DNA of 64,000 bases from DASQPR01 sp963797675 (GTDB lineage: Bacteria > Actinomycetota > Actinomycetes > Mycobacteriales > Micromonosporaceae): positions 992,001-1,056,000 of the forward strand of contig CAWCQQ010000002.1 of assembly GCA_963797675.1 (NCBI GenBank), in the 5' to 3' direction. This document shows, piece after piece, positions 36,471-46,336 of the stretch (position 1 is its first letter; each line of letters begins with the position of its first letter). The notes below the pieces were generated by a model, which saw only the letters and a list, made by a program, of their open reading frames with translations, was not told the origin of the DNA and searched no databases. The position numbers were made by a program, and so were the translations under genes.

Positions 36471-39400
36471 CTAGGACTGCCAGCGGACCGGATCCGCCGG
36501 CCGGTAAGCGCAGAGATTGCCGGTACTGATCGTGGCACCCAAATGTGCGCCGAGTGCTGGATGTACCGCGTCGATCCTGGTCAGGGCGTCCTTGATCCGG
36601 GCGGTGACGGCCTTGCGGGCTCGTTCCCGGTCGTCGCCCAGGCGTCGATCCCGCTGGCCCAGGCCGACCGCGGCGGCGAGTTCGCGGACCAGGAACGCGC
36701 GTTCGTCGGCCAGCACCGCGATCCGGCCGAGATCGTGCTGGGCGTGTGCCTCATCGATGTCAGCGTCCAGGGCGGCCAGCCGGGCTCGATACTCCTGCCG
36801 CGCCTGCCGGTCCAGCACCGCATCGGCCCCGAAACCTCCGGCCGCCGGTTCGCCGGTGGCCAGGCTGATCGCGGGGATCGCTTCTCCTGGGGCGGTCAGA
36901 AGGATCGCGATGTCAGCGAGCCCTTTGATGTCACGCAACCGGATCTCCTGTCCGGCGTAGGAGATGTGCCAGCCGTCACCGTCGCGCCGGAACACGTTCA
37001 CCGGCGGCAGCGCGATCTGCTCAGCCCGGCGCAGCAGGTCTGCCAGGCCGAACTCGTTCGCGGCCGTACGGACCTGGTCGAGCAGGACGGTCAGCCGGTC
37101 ACGGTCGCCCGGCCCGTCCCGCCGGGCAAGCACGGCAGCCAGCTCGCACTGGGTACGGGCCAGCCACGGCCAGGCCGACAACCGTTCGTGAACGATCACT
37201 GCGTCGCTGAGATGCCGTATTGCGTCGTCCGGGCGGTTCAGTGCAGCGGCGAAAACGCCCAGGTAATAGTCAACGGCTCCGTCGAAGCTGACCGCGGCGG
37301 CGGTCACTACCGCGGAACCGGCGTATGCCAGCATCGCGTCGTAGTACCGCTGGGTGGCGGCGCGAAGACCTGCCCTTGCGGCGGCCTCACCCAACTCCGC
37401 CCACTGCGCCATCAGGACCGACGAAAACGCCCCGAGTTCCGGCTGGGTCCGTACGGCCGACGTGATCGTCCGGATCGCCTCGGCCGGCTCGCCCTGCTCC
37501 AGCAGTGCCAAGCCCAACCATGCCTCGACCCAGAACCGGAGCACCGGACTATGCGAGGGCCGCAGTTGATTCGCCATCTCCGCCCGCCGACCCTGGACGC
37601 TGCGCAGCCGCCACAGCAGACGTGTCTGCACATTGAGCCGGTCCGGCTCGGCGATCGCCGCCGCTAGTTCGGCCGCCTCCGCGATGAGCAACTCCGCCTC
37701 CGCGAAACGCCCTGTCATCGTCGCCCGAGCGGCCCGACGGGTCAGGACCAGGTAGCGGAAATGCGGCTGCCCGACGGACAAGCCCAGGCGGACGAATTCG
37801 TCCCAGCCGACCAGGGCGGCCGGATCGGCCAACTCCAGCCCGGCCGCCGCCTGCAGCAGAACGGCCTCGGCCTCGAACGCCTTGTCCCCGGCTCTGCGGG
37901 CGATCGCGCCCATCTCGCCGGCGATAGCCCGACGTTGCCCGGCCGTACCCGGCTGCCAGATCGTGTCGTGGCTGGCCAGGAGGCACACCGCCAGAGTCGC
38001 ATCGTCACCCAACCGGCGGGCCATCTCGACCGCGACCGTACAGAGGCGTACGGCCCGGGTTCGTTCGCTGATCGCGGAGAGGAACAATTCACGAGCCAGG
38101 GCGGCCAACACCCGCGCCTGCACCACACTGTCCTCATCGGACAACCCGTCCAGCGCCTCCTCCAGCAGGTCCACGCCGGCGGCCCGGGATCCACCCGACT
38201 CCACACCGACCGCCTGGAGGCCGAGAGCAGCCTGCCCCAGCTGCAGGGGGAGTGCCAGCCGGCGACCCAACTCGACCGCGTCCCGCAAGTCGACCCGGGC
38301 GGCGGGGATATCACCGGCGCACCGCAGCGCCTCGGCCCGGCACAGCAGCAACGTCAACCGGTCCGGATCGCCGAGTATCCCGGCCTGACTCAGCCCGTCG
38401 ATCAGCCGTCCGACCTGCGCGATCGCATCCTCATAGGCCAGCCGCTCGACGGCTTCCCGCGCCGCGAGCACGCCGAAACGTACGGACTCCTCGACCAACC
38501 CGGCGGAGACCGCCCCACCCACCGCCGCCAACAGGAGGTGATGACCGACCTCGGCGGCGGATACAACCGAGCCACCGCTCGTCAACTGCTGGAGCGCCTG
38601 CGCGACCCGCAGATGCAGACTCGCCCGGCCGGTTGGGGCGAGCCCGGCGTAGACCGCCTCACGGAACAGATCGTGGACGAACCGGTACGGCTCAACCGGA
38701 CCGGACGGCGCCACGAGCACCCTGCTGCGGACGGCCACCGCCAACTGCTCAGCCAGCGCGTCGATCTCGATGCCCGTCACCGTGCCCAGCAGGTCGCCGT
38801 TGCTCCACTGACCGGCCACCGCAGCCACCGCCAGGATCGACACGCAGGACTGCGGGAACCGTGCCAGCCGCTGGTCCACCACCTGCCGTACGCCATCGGG
38901 GACACCGCCGGTAGCGACAGCCACGCCGCCTCGGCTGACCAGAAGCTGGGTCACCTCACGGACCAGGAACGGGTTCCCGCCGGTACGCCGACTCACCTCC
39001 GCCGCCACACCGTCCGGCGGCGGCGTACCCGCCACTGACCCCATCAGCCGACGTACGTCCTCCGTATCGAGCCCGGACAAGACCGAGACATCCGCCTGGC
39101 CGCGCACCCGGGCCAGCAATTCGCGGCGCGGTCCATCATCGTCTACCTCATCGTCGCGCAGCGTCCCGACCACCAATAGCGGCGTCGTCACCAACTGGCC
39201 CGCCAGGAAGGTCAACAACATCAACGACGGCACGTCCGCCCACTGCAGATCGTCGAGGATCACCAGCAACGGTTTTACCCGCGCAGCCCCGGTCAGCCGA
39301 GACGTGACCGCGTCGAATAGCCCGAACCGCTCACGTTCGCCAACAGATGCCGCCGACAATGACGAACCACCGGGTGAGCCCGCTCCGGCCGACATGAACC

Positions 39401-39704
39401 GCGATAACTCCCGCGCATCCGGCCCGCCCGACACATGCTGACCCGACACCGCCTCATACTCACGGAGCACCTGGACCCACGGCCAGAACGCAGGAGTACC
39501 ACCACCGTCCCAACACGCCGCCCACAACAACCCCATGCCTTGCCCGACGGCGTAGTCCGATACCTCGGATGCCACGGCCGTCTTGCCGATCCCGGCCGCG
39601 CCAACGATCAACCCCAGCCGCCCCCGACCGACCACCGCGTCATCGACGGCGCGACGAAGATCGGCCAGGACACCATCCCGCCCGACAAACCCGCTGCCCG
39701 CCAT
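36471..39704 (-). CDS. Large STAND/AAA ATPase with TPR-like region
   Basis: 1077-residue signalling-type ATPase. It begins with FVGRDGVLADLRRAV and a P-loop GAAGIGKT (35-42); Walker B is LLVILDDLQWAD. A winged-helix-like arm (RRTGGNPFLVREV) is followed by a long helical TPR-like stretch. The C-terminus (LRDIKGLADIAILLTAPGE to LGAHLGATISTGNLCAYRP) is a conserved actinobacterial region found at the ends of AAA_16 and cyclase-type proteins; its role is unknown. No DNA-binding LuxR domain is present, unlike MalT-type regulators. The nearest same-strand neighbour is the winged-helix methyltransferase, 86 nt downstream. Confidence 0.83.
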   Translation of the reverse strand: MAGSGFVGRDGVLADLRRAVDDAVVGRGRLGLIVGAAGIGKTAVASEVSDYAVGQGMGLLWAACWDGGGTPAFWPWVQVLREYEAVSGQHVSGGPDARELSRFMSAGAGSPGGSSLSAASVGERERFGLFDAVTSRLTGAARVKPLLVILDDLQWADVPSLMLLTFLAGQLVTTPLLVVGTLRDDEVDDDGPRRELLARVRGQADVSVLSGLDTEDVRRLMGSVAGTPPPDGVAAEVSRRTGGNPFLVREVTQLLVSRGGVAVATGGVPDGVRQVVDQRLARFPQSCVSILAVAAVAGQWSNGDLLGTVTGIEIDALAEQLAVAVRSRVLVAPSGPVEPYRFVHDLFREAVYAGLAPTGRASLHLRVAQALQQLTSGGSVVSAAEVGHHLLLAAVGGAVSAGLVEESVRFGVLAAREAVERLAYEDAIAQVGRLIDGLSQAGILGDPDRLTLLLCRAEALRCAGDIPAARVDLRDAVELGRRLALPLQLGQAALGLQAVGVESGGSRAAGVDLLEEALDGLSDEDSVVQARVLAALARELFLSAISERTRAVRLCTVAVEMARRLGDDATLAVCLLASHDTIWQPGTAGQRRAIAGEMGAIARRAGDKAFEAEAVLLQAAAGLELADPAALVGWDEFVRLGLSVGQPHFRYLVLTRRAARATMTGRFAEAELLIAEAAELAAAIAEPDRLNVQTRLLWRLRSVQGRRAEMANQLRPSHSPVLRFWVEAWLGLALLEQGEPAEAIRTITSAVRTQPELGAFSSVLMAQWAELGEAAARAGLRAATQRYYDAMLAYAGSAVVTAAAVSFDGAVDYYLGVFAAALNRPDDAIRHLSDAVIVHERLSAWPWLARTQCELAAVLARRDGPGDRDRLTVLLDQVRTAANEFGLADLLRRAEQIALPPVNVFRRDGDGWHISYAGQEIRLRDIKGLADIAILLTAPGEAIPAISLATGEPAAGGFGADAVLDRQARQEYRARLAALDADIDEAHAQHDLGRIAVLADERAFLVRELAAAVGLGQRDRRLGDDRERARKAVTARIKDALTRIDAVHPALGAHLGATISTGNLCAYRPADPVRWQS

Positions 39705-39791
39705 GAGTCCATTCTCTCCCTCCGACGCAGTGCGGCATCCGATCGATAGGGCGCCGGTACGGCTCGTCGCGGTTGACCGGATCCGAGATCG

Positions 39792-40832
39792 TCAGATATG
39801 CGCGGCGGTAGGCGACATCTCGGTCGAGCGCCGGGTCACCAGACGGCACGGCAGCAACTGGACGCCGTGCTCGAGCGGTTGACCCTCGATAGCGTGCAGC
39901 AGCTTGGTCGCGGCGATGTGTCCGAGTTCGGTGAGGTTGAGATCGATCGTCGTCAACGGTGGCCGGCAGCCCTCGGCCATCACTTCCCAGTTGTCGACAC
40001 CGACGATGCCGACCTCGTCCGGCACCAGCGTGCCGGCCTCGCGCAGCGCGTCGGCCACGCCTCGGGCGATCTGGTCGCTGCCGCAGAAGACGCCGTCGAA
40101 TCGGGCGCCGCGGCGCAGCAGGATGCTCGCGGCCTCGCGGCCCCACCGTTCGCTCCACTCGCCCATCAGCGGCTCGTCGAGCACCAGGCCCAGGCCGGCG
40201 GCGGCGAGCGCCGACTTCGTACCCTCGGCTCGTTCCCGTGCGGCGAGGTGTCGCTCCGGGCCGGTGATGTGGGCGATACGGGACCGGCCGGTGGCGAGCA
40301 GGTGGCTGATCGCCAATGCGGCGCCCTGCTTGTCGTCGTGCAGCAGCGACAGGTCGTCCGGATCGGAGGACCGGGCTCGCGCGTACACGGTGGGAACCGG
40401 CAGATCGCGGCCGAGCGAGGGGCGGGGATCGGTGGTCCGTCCGGTGATGATGATGCCGTCGACCCGGCGGGCGAGCATCGTGCGCACATAGTGCTGTTCG
40501 CGGATGCGGTCACCGCGCCCGTCGCAGAGCAGGACCGATATCTGGCCGGCACCGAGCGCGTCCTCGGCGCCGAGCATCACCGGGATGGTGAACCGGCCGA
40601 AGCTGTCGGCGGTCAGCACGCCAACGGTGTACGTCCGGCCCTCGGCGAGATTGCGGGCCAGCATGTTCGCGTGGAAGCCAAGTTCCTGCGCGGCGGCCAC
40701 CACTCGACGACGGGTCTCGGCGCGTAGTTGCCCTCGGCCGTTGAGCGCCTTCGACACAGTGCCCGCTGAGACACCGGCGAGCGCAGCGACATCCTCGAGC
40801 GTCGCCATCCCTTCACGACGTTTCCGGCTCAC
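39792..40832 (-). CDS. LacI-family repressor of the arabinose locus
   Basis: 346-residue LacI protein. N-terminal helix-turn-helix MATLEDVAALAGVSAGTVSKAL, hinge LGFHANMLARNLAEG, and a periplasmic-binding-type sensor with VGIVGVDNWEVM. GTG 40832 is preceded by AAAGGA 8 nt upstream; ATG 40808 has a site that touches the codon and is less likely. It is divergent from the sugar-binding lipoprotein, and two matching palindromes sit between them. An arabinose-derived sugar is the likely inducer by context. Confidence 0.93.
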   Translation of the reverse strand: MSRKRREGMATLEDVAALAGVSAGTVSKALNGRGQLRAETRRRVVAAAQELGFHANMLARNLAEGRTYTVGVLTADSFGRFTIPVMLGAEDALGAGQISVLLCDGRGDRIREQHYVRTMLARRVDGIIITGRTTDPRPSLGRDLPVPTVYARARSSDPDDLSLLHDDKQGAALAISHLLATGRSRIAHITGPERHLAARERAEGTKSALAAAGLGLVLDEPLMGEWSERWGREAASILLRRGARFDGVFCGSDQIARGVADALREAGTLVPDEVGIVGVDNWEVMAEGCRPPLTTIDLNLTELGHIAATKLLHAIEGQPLEHGVQLLPCRLVTRRSTEMSPTAAHI

Positions 40833-40873
40833 GTGTTCATCCTTTCTGATTCCTCGCAACAGCGTACGCACGA

Positions 40874-41002
40874 CGGAAACTTTTCCGCAAGATGCCACTG
40901 TTTCTCGCACGTTAAGAACGGCTATTGACGCGCTATAAATGTCGCTCCTACAGTCTCGGAAAGCCTTATCCGCATGACCTTTATATTGCGGAAAGTTTTC
41001 CG
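40874..41002. promoter_or_regulatory. Promoter of the arabinose locus flanked by two LacI operators
   Basis: -35 TTGACG (40925-40930) and -10 TACAGT (40949-40954) are 18 nt apart and face the binding-protein gene. CGGAAACTTTTCCG at 40874-40887 and CGGAAAGTTTTCCG at 40989-41002 share arms CGGAAA/TTTCCG. They lie about 115 bp apart, one upstream and one downstream of the expected start site. This is the layout expected for a LacI repressor that loops DNA and also controls its own gene. Confidence 0.78.
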
Positions 41003-41039
41003 GCTGACCGGCCGGATCGGGCACTTCGAAGGAGTAGAC

Positions 41040-42362
41040 ATGGCACCTGGCACATACCGGCCGGCCATGCCGACCGGCACCGGCAGACGCCGGGCGACCG
41101 GCCTGGTGGCCGCAGCAGCCGCCGTCATCCTGGCCGTCACCGCGTGCAGCAGCAGCGGCGGCACCAAGACCACCAGCACGACGCCCGACGATGGAACCAA
41201 ACTGACCATGTGGGTGCGATCGGCCACAGATCAGTACAGCCAGCGCCTGGTCGACGCGTACAACGCCAGCCACAAGAACCACGTCACGCTGACGATCATC
41301 CCGAACGACAACTACCTGACCAAGGTCGGCGCGGCGGCGGGCTCCAACAGCCTGCCGGACATCCTCGCCTCCGACGTCGTCTACACGCCCAACTACACGA
41401 CGCAGGGCATCTTCCAGGACATCACCTCGGAGGTCAAAGCCCTGCCGTTCTACGACAGCATCGCCAAGTCGCATCTCGCGGTGGCGACGCTCAACGGCAA
41501 GATCTACGCGGTACCGCACAAGCTCGACTCGTCGGTCCTGTTCTACAACAAGGACCTGTTCGCGAAGGCCGGCATTGCCGGTCCGCCGGCGAACTTCGCC
41601 GACATCCTCACCGATGCTCGCAAGATCACCGCGCTCGGCAACGGCGTCACCGGCTTCGACATCGCCGGCAGTTGCGGCGGATGCGGTGTCTACTCGCTGT
41701 TCCCCTACGCATGGGCGGCCGGCGTCGACATCCTGCCGGACAACGGCAAGAAGGTCGACATCGACAACGACGCGTTCAAGGCGATCTTCGGCCTGTACCG
41801 GCAGCTGACCCAGGAGAAGCTCGTGGCCAGCGGCGACAAGACGCAGGACGGTTCGACCTGGCCGAACAACTTCCTGTCCGGCAAGGTCGGCATGCTCGCG
41901 CTCGGCTCGCCGATCGTCGGCTCGCTGCTGCAGCAGAAGCTCTTCGACTGGGGCGTCACGTCGCTGATGGCGCCCGACGGCTCCAAGACGGCGACGTTCG
42001 TCGGTGGCGACGCTGCCGGCATCTCGAAGTCGTCCAAGCACAAGGCTCAGGCATGGGACTTCCTGTCCTGGACGCTCGGCGACGACGCGCAGGTGAACAT
42101 CGTCGCGAAGAACGGTGACCTGTCCTGCCGGACCGATTTGACCGGCAACCAGTACACCGCGTCGGACCCGCGTACCAAGTTCATCGCGGACGGGCTCAAG
42201 AACGGCGTCACGCCGTACGCGCTGCCGTTCGGGGATCTGTTCAACAACCCGAACGGACCCTGGGTCGAGACGATCCAGGCCGCCATCTACGGGCCGGATC
42301 TCGACAAGGCCCTCGCCGACGGGCAAGCCAAGATCCAGGCCGGTCTTGACGCGGCCAGCTGA
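41040..42362 (+). CDS. ABC sugar-binding lipoprotein
   Basis: 440-residue extracellular solute-binding protein of the carbohydrate type. The lipoprotein signal ends at VTAC (about residue 37). The fold is supported by KLTMWVRSATDQYSQRLVDAYN and DSSVLFYNKDLFAKAGI near the N-lobe, and AAGISKSSKHKAQAWDFLSW near the C-lobe. AAGGAG precedes ATG 41040. It probably binds arabinose or arabino-oligosaccharide, judged by the downstream GH127 and araA. No ATPase gene is in the locus, so a shared MsiK-like ATPase is likely. Confidence 0.92.
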   Translation: MAPGTYRPAMPTGTGRRRATGLVAAAAAVILAVTACSSSGGTKTTSTTPDDGTKLTMWVRSATDQYSQRLVDAYNASHKNHVTLTIIPNDNYLTKVGAAAGSNSLPDILASDVVYTPNYTTQGIFQDITSEVKALPFYDSIAKSHLAVATLNGKIYAVPHKLDSSVLFYNKDLFAKAGIAGPPANFADILTDARKITALGNGVTGFDIAGSCGGCGVYSLFPYAWAAGVDILPDNGKKVDIDNDAFKAIFGLYRQLTQEKLVASGDKTQDGSTWPNNFLSGKVGMLALGSPIVGSLLQQKLFDWGVTSLMAPDGSKTATFVGGDAAGISKSSKHKAQAWDFLSWTLGDDAQVNIVAKNGDLSCRTDLTGNQYTASDPRTKFIADGLKNGVTPYALPFGDLFNNPNGPWVETIQAAIYGPDLDKALADGQAKIQAGLDAAS

Positions 42363-42389
42363 TCCAACCTGAAATGCCGGTAGCGGGCC

Positions 42390-42414
42390 GGCCGTGACGT
42401 CTCTCGTCACGGCC
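42390..42414 (+). terminator. Intercistronic hairpin between binding protein and permeases
   Basis: GGCCGTGACG (42390-42399) pairs with CGTCACGGCC (42405-42414) around a TCTCT loop, with further GC pairing outside. It starts 28 nt after the binding-protein stop and ends 37 nt before the first permease. It probably lowers read-through or protects the upstream mRNA, so that binding protein exceeds permease. Confidence 0.7.
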
Positions 42415-42451
42415 AGGCCCACCCGGAGATGCGACAGTCGAAAGGACGACC

Positions 42452-43426
42452 GTGTCATTGCTCACCCGCTCACCCGCGCCGGACGATGCACACCGCACCC
42501 GCACGCCGATCCGGCGCCGGAGCGCGGCCAGGGCCCGTCGGCGCGATGGCGCGGCCACCTCGGCCCGGCGGCCGATCGTCGGGCTGGCGTTCGTGGCGCC
42601 GACCGCGATCCTGGTCGCAGCGCTGTTCCTGGTTCCGCTGGGGATCCTGCTATACATGTCGGTCACCGACTGGCCGCTGCTGGGCTCGCCCCGCTTCATC
42701 GGGCTGGACAACTACCGGCACCTCGGCTCCGACGACCAGTTCGTCGGTGCCATCAAGTTCACGCTGGTCTACACGGCGATCACCACGGTCGTCCTGTTCG
42801 CCGTGGCGTTCGCGCTCGTCGGGATCTCCGGCAGCCGACGCAAAGGCACGCTGTTCTACCGGACCGCGTTCTTCCTGCCGTACGTCGTCGGCACGGCCGC
42901 CGCTTCCTCGATGTGGTGGGTCAACTCGAACGACCAACTCGGCGTCTTCAACAAGCTGCTGCACGCCGCCGGCATCACCCACCAACCGGCCGACCTGCTC
43001 GGTACGCCAGGCCGGGCGCTGTTCACCGCCATCGCACTGGTGGTGTGGAAGTTCGTCGGATTCCAGATCATGTTGCTGCTGGTCGGGCTGCAGTCGATCC
43101 CGACGGAGTTCTACGAGGCCGCCCGCATGGACGGCGCGACCACGTGGCAGCGGCTGCGCTACATCACCATCCCGGCGCTGCGGCCGACGCTGGCACTGCT
43201 CACGGTGCTGTCGGTCAGCGGGTCGCTGCTCGCGTTCGACCAGTTCTTCGTGCTGACCCACGGCGGGCCGGACAACAGCACGGTCACGGTCGTCCTCGCG
43301 ATCTACAACAAGGCGTTCCAGTCGTTCCGCCTGGGCAACGCGGCCGCCGAAGCCGTCGTCGTCCTGCTCGTCCTCGTCCTCGTCAACGCGGTGCAGCTGC
43401 GGCTGTTCCGGGAGCGGGAGAAGTGA
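42452..43426 (+). CDS. ABC sugar transporter permease (MalF-type)
   Basis: 324 residues with six predicted helices, a basic N-terminal tail, and the EAA loop EAARMDGATTWQRLRYITIPALRP that contacts the ATPase. It starts at GTG 42452. Its stop touches the second permease start (GTGATG). Partner of the binding protein upstream. Confidence 0.93.
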   Translation: MSLLTRSPAPDDAHRTRTPIRRRSAARARRRDGAATSARRPIVGLAFVAPTAILVAALFLVPLGILLYMSVTDWPLLGSPRFIGLDNYRHLGSDDQFVGAIKFTLVYTAITTVVLFAVAFALVGISGSRRKGTLFYRTAFFLPYVVGTAAASSMWWVNSNDQLGVFNKLLHAAGITHQPADLLGTPGRALFTAIALVVWKFVGFQIMLLLVGLQSIPTEFYEAARMDGATTWQRLRYITIPALRPTLALLTVLSVSGSLLAFDQFFVLTHGGPDNSTVTVVLAIYNKAFQSFRLGNAAAEAVVVLLVLVLVNAVQLRLFREREK

Positions 43427-44310
43427 TGACCACCTCCGTCCGTAGGCCGATTCGACGGCGCCGGGACCATCCGATCCGGGAACGCGCCGCGACCGGGATC
43501 TTCCACGGTGTCGCCATCCTGCTCGCCGCCGCGTTCCTTTCGCCGCTGATCTGGGCCGCGCTCAACTCGGTCAAGACGTCGCAGGAGGCCAACGAAGAGC
43601 CGCCCAGCTGGCTGCCGCACTCGCTCTCGCTCCAGAACTACAGCCATCTGACCAGCTTCGACCAGGGCATCGGCACGTACCTGCTGAACACCACGCTGCT
43701 GTGCCTGTTCACCGTCGTCGGTACGGTCGCGCTCTGCGTCCTGGGCGGCTACGGATTCGCCCGGTACGCGTTCCGGGGCAAAAGCACGCTGTTCGCCGTG
43801 ACGCTCGCGATCCTCATGGTCCCGTACGCGACGATCTTGTTGCCGCTCTACATCGTGCTGGGCCACCTCGGACTGCAGAACACCCTGATCGGTCTGGCGC
43901 TGGTCCTGGTGATGTTCCAGTTGCCGTTCGGCATCTTCCTGATGCGCAACAGCTTCGAATCGGTGCCACGCGAACTCGAGGAGGCCGCGCTGGTCGATGG
44001 CTGTACCGCGTTCGGTGCCCTGCGGCACATCTCGGCACGTGTCGTGGCGCCCGGCATTGTGACGGTCGCCCTGTTCGCGTTCCTGAACTCGTGGAACGAG
44101 TACCTCGCTCCGCTGATCTTCCTCAACGACGGCACCAAATACACCCTGCCTGTGATGTTGGTCAATATCCGCTACGCCTCGTTCAACATCCTCGACGTCG
44201 GCTCACTGCAGGCCGGAGTGGTCGTCGCGATGGTGCCGTGCCTCGTGGTCTACCTGGCGTTGCAGCGGTTCTACGTCAGCGGTCTCGTCACCGGCGCACT
44301 GCGCGGCTGA
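43426..44310 (+). CDS. ABC sugar transporter permease (MalG-type)
   Basis: 294 residues with six helices. The EAA loop ELEEAALVDGCTAFGALRHIS is present, and the end VYLALQRFYVSGLVTGALRG is typical of MalG-type permeases. ATG 43426 overlaps the upstream stop by one base. It completes the membrane part of the importer. Confidence 0.93.
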   Translation: MTTSVRRPIRRRRDHPIRERAATGIFHGVAILLAAAFLSPLIWAALNSVKTSQEANEEPPSWLPHSLSLQNYSHLTSFDQGIGTYLLNTTLLCLFTVVGTVALCVLGGYGFARYAFRGKSTLFAVTLAILMVPYATILLPLYIVLGHLGLQNTLIGLALVLVMFQLPFGIFLMRNSFESVPRELEEAALVDGCTAFGALRHISARVVAPGIVTVALFAFLNSWNEYLAPLIFLNDGTKYTLPVMLVNIRYASFNILDVGSLQAGVVVAMVPCLVVYLALQRFYVSGLVTGALRG

Positions 44311-44356
44311 CGGATTCGCGTCTCCACTCGTACCTCGACAGCCTAGGAGATTCACC

Positions 44357-46336
44357 GTGACTGGACCGCAGCCTGTGAAGGGCCCAGTTTCCCCGTCTTC
44401 CACCGCCCGGCTCGCCCTGCGACCGCTCGGACTCGATCAGGTCGAGATCACCGGCGGCTTCTTCGGCGATTGGCAGCGCCGCAACCGCGACGTGACCACC
44501 CCGCACGCGCTGGGCTGGCTGGAGCGGGACGGCTCCGTCGACAACCTGCGCCAGGCCGCCGCCGAATCGACGCCGCACCGCGGCATGTGGTTCAGCGATT
44601 CCGATGTGCACAAGGTCCTCGAAGCCCTGGCCTGGGACCTCGGCCGCAAACCGTCGGCGGATATCGATGCCGAGGTGGCCCGTCTCACCGGCGTCCTGCA
44701 GGCCGCGCAACGTCCGGATGGATACCTCAACTCGTACGTGCAGGCCGGCCACGACGTGCGCTGGGAAAACCTGGTCATGAGCCACGAGCTGTACTGCATC
44801 GGTCACCTCATCCAGGCCGGTGTGGCGCATCACCGCTCGACCGGCCGGACCGAGCTGTTCGATGTCGCCCGGCGCGCCGCGGACTGTGTCGTCGCAGACT
44901 TCGGCGATAACCGGCGCAAGGACGTCGACGGCCATCCCGTGATCGAGACCGCCCTCGTCGAGCTGTACCGGGAGACCGGTCACCGTCCCTATCTCGACCT
45001 GGCGTTGCAGTTCGTCAACGTGCGCGGTTACGGCGTTCTCAAGCCGAACCGTCACTTCGATTCGCCCTACTACCAGGACGCGACGCCGATCCGGGAACAG
45101 ACGACCGTGGTCGGGCACGCGGTCCGCGCGCTCTATCTGCTCGCCGGCGTCGTCGACGTCTATCTCGAGACCGGCGAACAGGCGCTGCTCGACAGCGCCC
45201 TGCAGCAGTGGACGTCGATGACCGCCACGAAGCTGTACCTGACCGGGGCGGTCGGCTCCCGGTTCGAGGGCGAGTCGTTCGGCGACGAGTACGAGTTGCC
45301 GCCCGACCTCGTCTACGGCGAGACGTGCGCGACGATCGCCGGCGTCATGGTCTCCTGGCGGCTGCTCCTCGCCACCGGTGAGAGCCGGTTCGCCGACGCG
45401 ATCGAGCGGGCCGTGTTCAATCTCGTGTCCGCGTCCACATCGGTCCATCGCGACGCCTTCTTCTACAACAACCCGGCCCAGCGCCGTGCACCGCACACGG
45501 CGGCCGCGCCGGGTGAACGGCAGCAACGCGCCGAGGCGCCCGGCACCCGCCCGGCGTGGTTCGAGTGCGCCTGCTGCCCGCCGAACATCATGCGGACGAT
45601 CGCGTCGCTCGGCGGCTATGTCGCCACCCGTACCGACCACGGCATCCAAGTGCACCAGTACGTACCGGCGACGATCGTCGCGCCGGTCGGGTCCGGCGAA
45701 GTCCGGTTGGAGATTGCGACCGGCTACCCGGCGAACGGATCCGTGGAGCTCACCGTGGCGGCGTGCGGCAGCGAGGAGTGGACGCTGGAGTTGCGCGTGC
45801 CGGGCTGGTGCCGGGACGCCACGGCGACCGTCAACGGGGTCGCGATCTCGGTGGCGGCGACCGAGCGGGGCTACCTACCGATCACCCGGTCCTGGCAGCC
45901 CGGCGACGTGGTCGCGTACACGATGGGCATGCCGTTCCGGTTCACGGTCAGCCACCCGGCCGTCGATGCCGTACACGGGATGGTCGCGGTGGAGCGGGGC
46001 CCGCTCGTGTACTGCTTCGAGAGTCCTGACCACGCGGGTATCGACCTGAACCGGGTCGAGATCCTCGTCGACCGCCCGGTGACCGAGGAGTACCGGGCGG
46101 ATCTGCTCGGACAGTCGGTCGTGGTCGCGCACGTCGCCGCGATCGCCCGCGACGATTCGGCCTGGAACCGCATCGGCTGGGCGGATCTCGACGAACAACC
46201 GCAACGAGCCGGTCGCGACATTCGACTGCTCGCGATCCCGTACCACCTCTGGGCGAACCGCGGCGCATCCGCCATGCGCATCTTCACACCGATGCAGTCC
46301 GACTCCGCCACGCAACGATCTGGAGATCAACGATGA
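44357..46336 (+). CDS. GH127 beta-L-arabinofuranosidase
   Basis: 659-residue family 127 enzyme, expected to release L-arabinofuranose from beta-linked arabino-oligosaccharides. It carries the family's zinc/cysteine site: E322 and C324 in GETCATI, and C406/C407 in ECACCPPN, the latter matching the catalytic cysteine of HypBA1. There is no signal peptide, so it acts on imported oligosaccharides. GTG 44357 has AGGAG upstream. Its stop overlaps araA by 4 nt, which couples hydrolysis to isomerisation. Confidence 0.92.
   Translation: MTGPQPVKGPVSPSSTARLALRPLGLDQVEITGGFFGDWQRRNRDVTTPHALGWLERDGSVDNLRQAAAESTPHRGMWFSDSDVHKVLEALAWDLGRKPSADIDAEVARLTGVLQAAQRPDGYLNSYVQAGHDVRWENLVMSHELYCIGHLIQAGVAHHRSTGRTELFDVARRAADCVVADFGDNRRKDVDGHPVIETALVELYRETGHRPYLDLALQFVNVRGYGVLKPNRHFDSPYYQDATPIREQTTVVGHAVRALYLLAGVVDVYLETGEQALLDSALQQWTSMTATKLYLTGAVGSRFEGESFGDEYELPPDLVYGETCATIAGVMVSWRLLLATGESRFADAIERAVFNLVSASTSVHRDAFFYNNPAQRRAPHTAAAPGERQQRAEAPGTRPAWFECACCPPNIMRTIASLGGYVATRTDHGIQVHQYVPATIVAPVGSGEVRLEIATGYPANGSVELTVAACGSEEWTLELRVPGWCRDATATVNGVAISVAATERGYLPITRSWQPGDVVAYTMGMPFRFTVSHPAVDAVHGMVAVERGPLVYCFESPDHAGIDLNRVEILVDRPVTEEYRADLLGQSVVVAHVAAIARDDSAWNRIGWADLDEQPQRAGRDIRLLAIPYHLWANRGASAMRIFTPMQSDSATQRSGDQR

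Noticed and set aside
36543..39038. Long plus-strand frames opposite the STAND ATPase
   Set aside because: They overlap a continuous 1077-codon gene with clear ATP-binding motifs and show no own domain or ribosome site.
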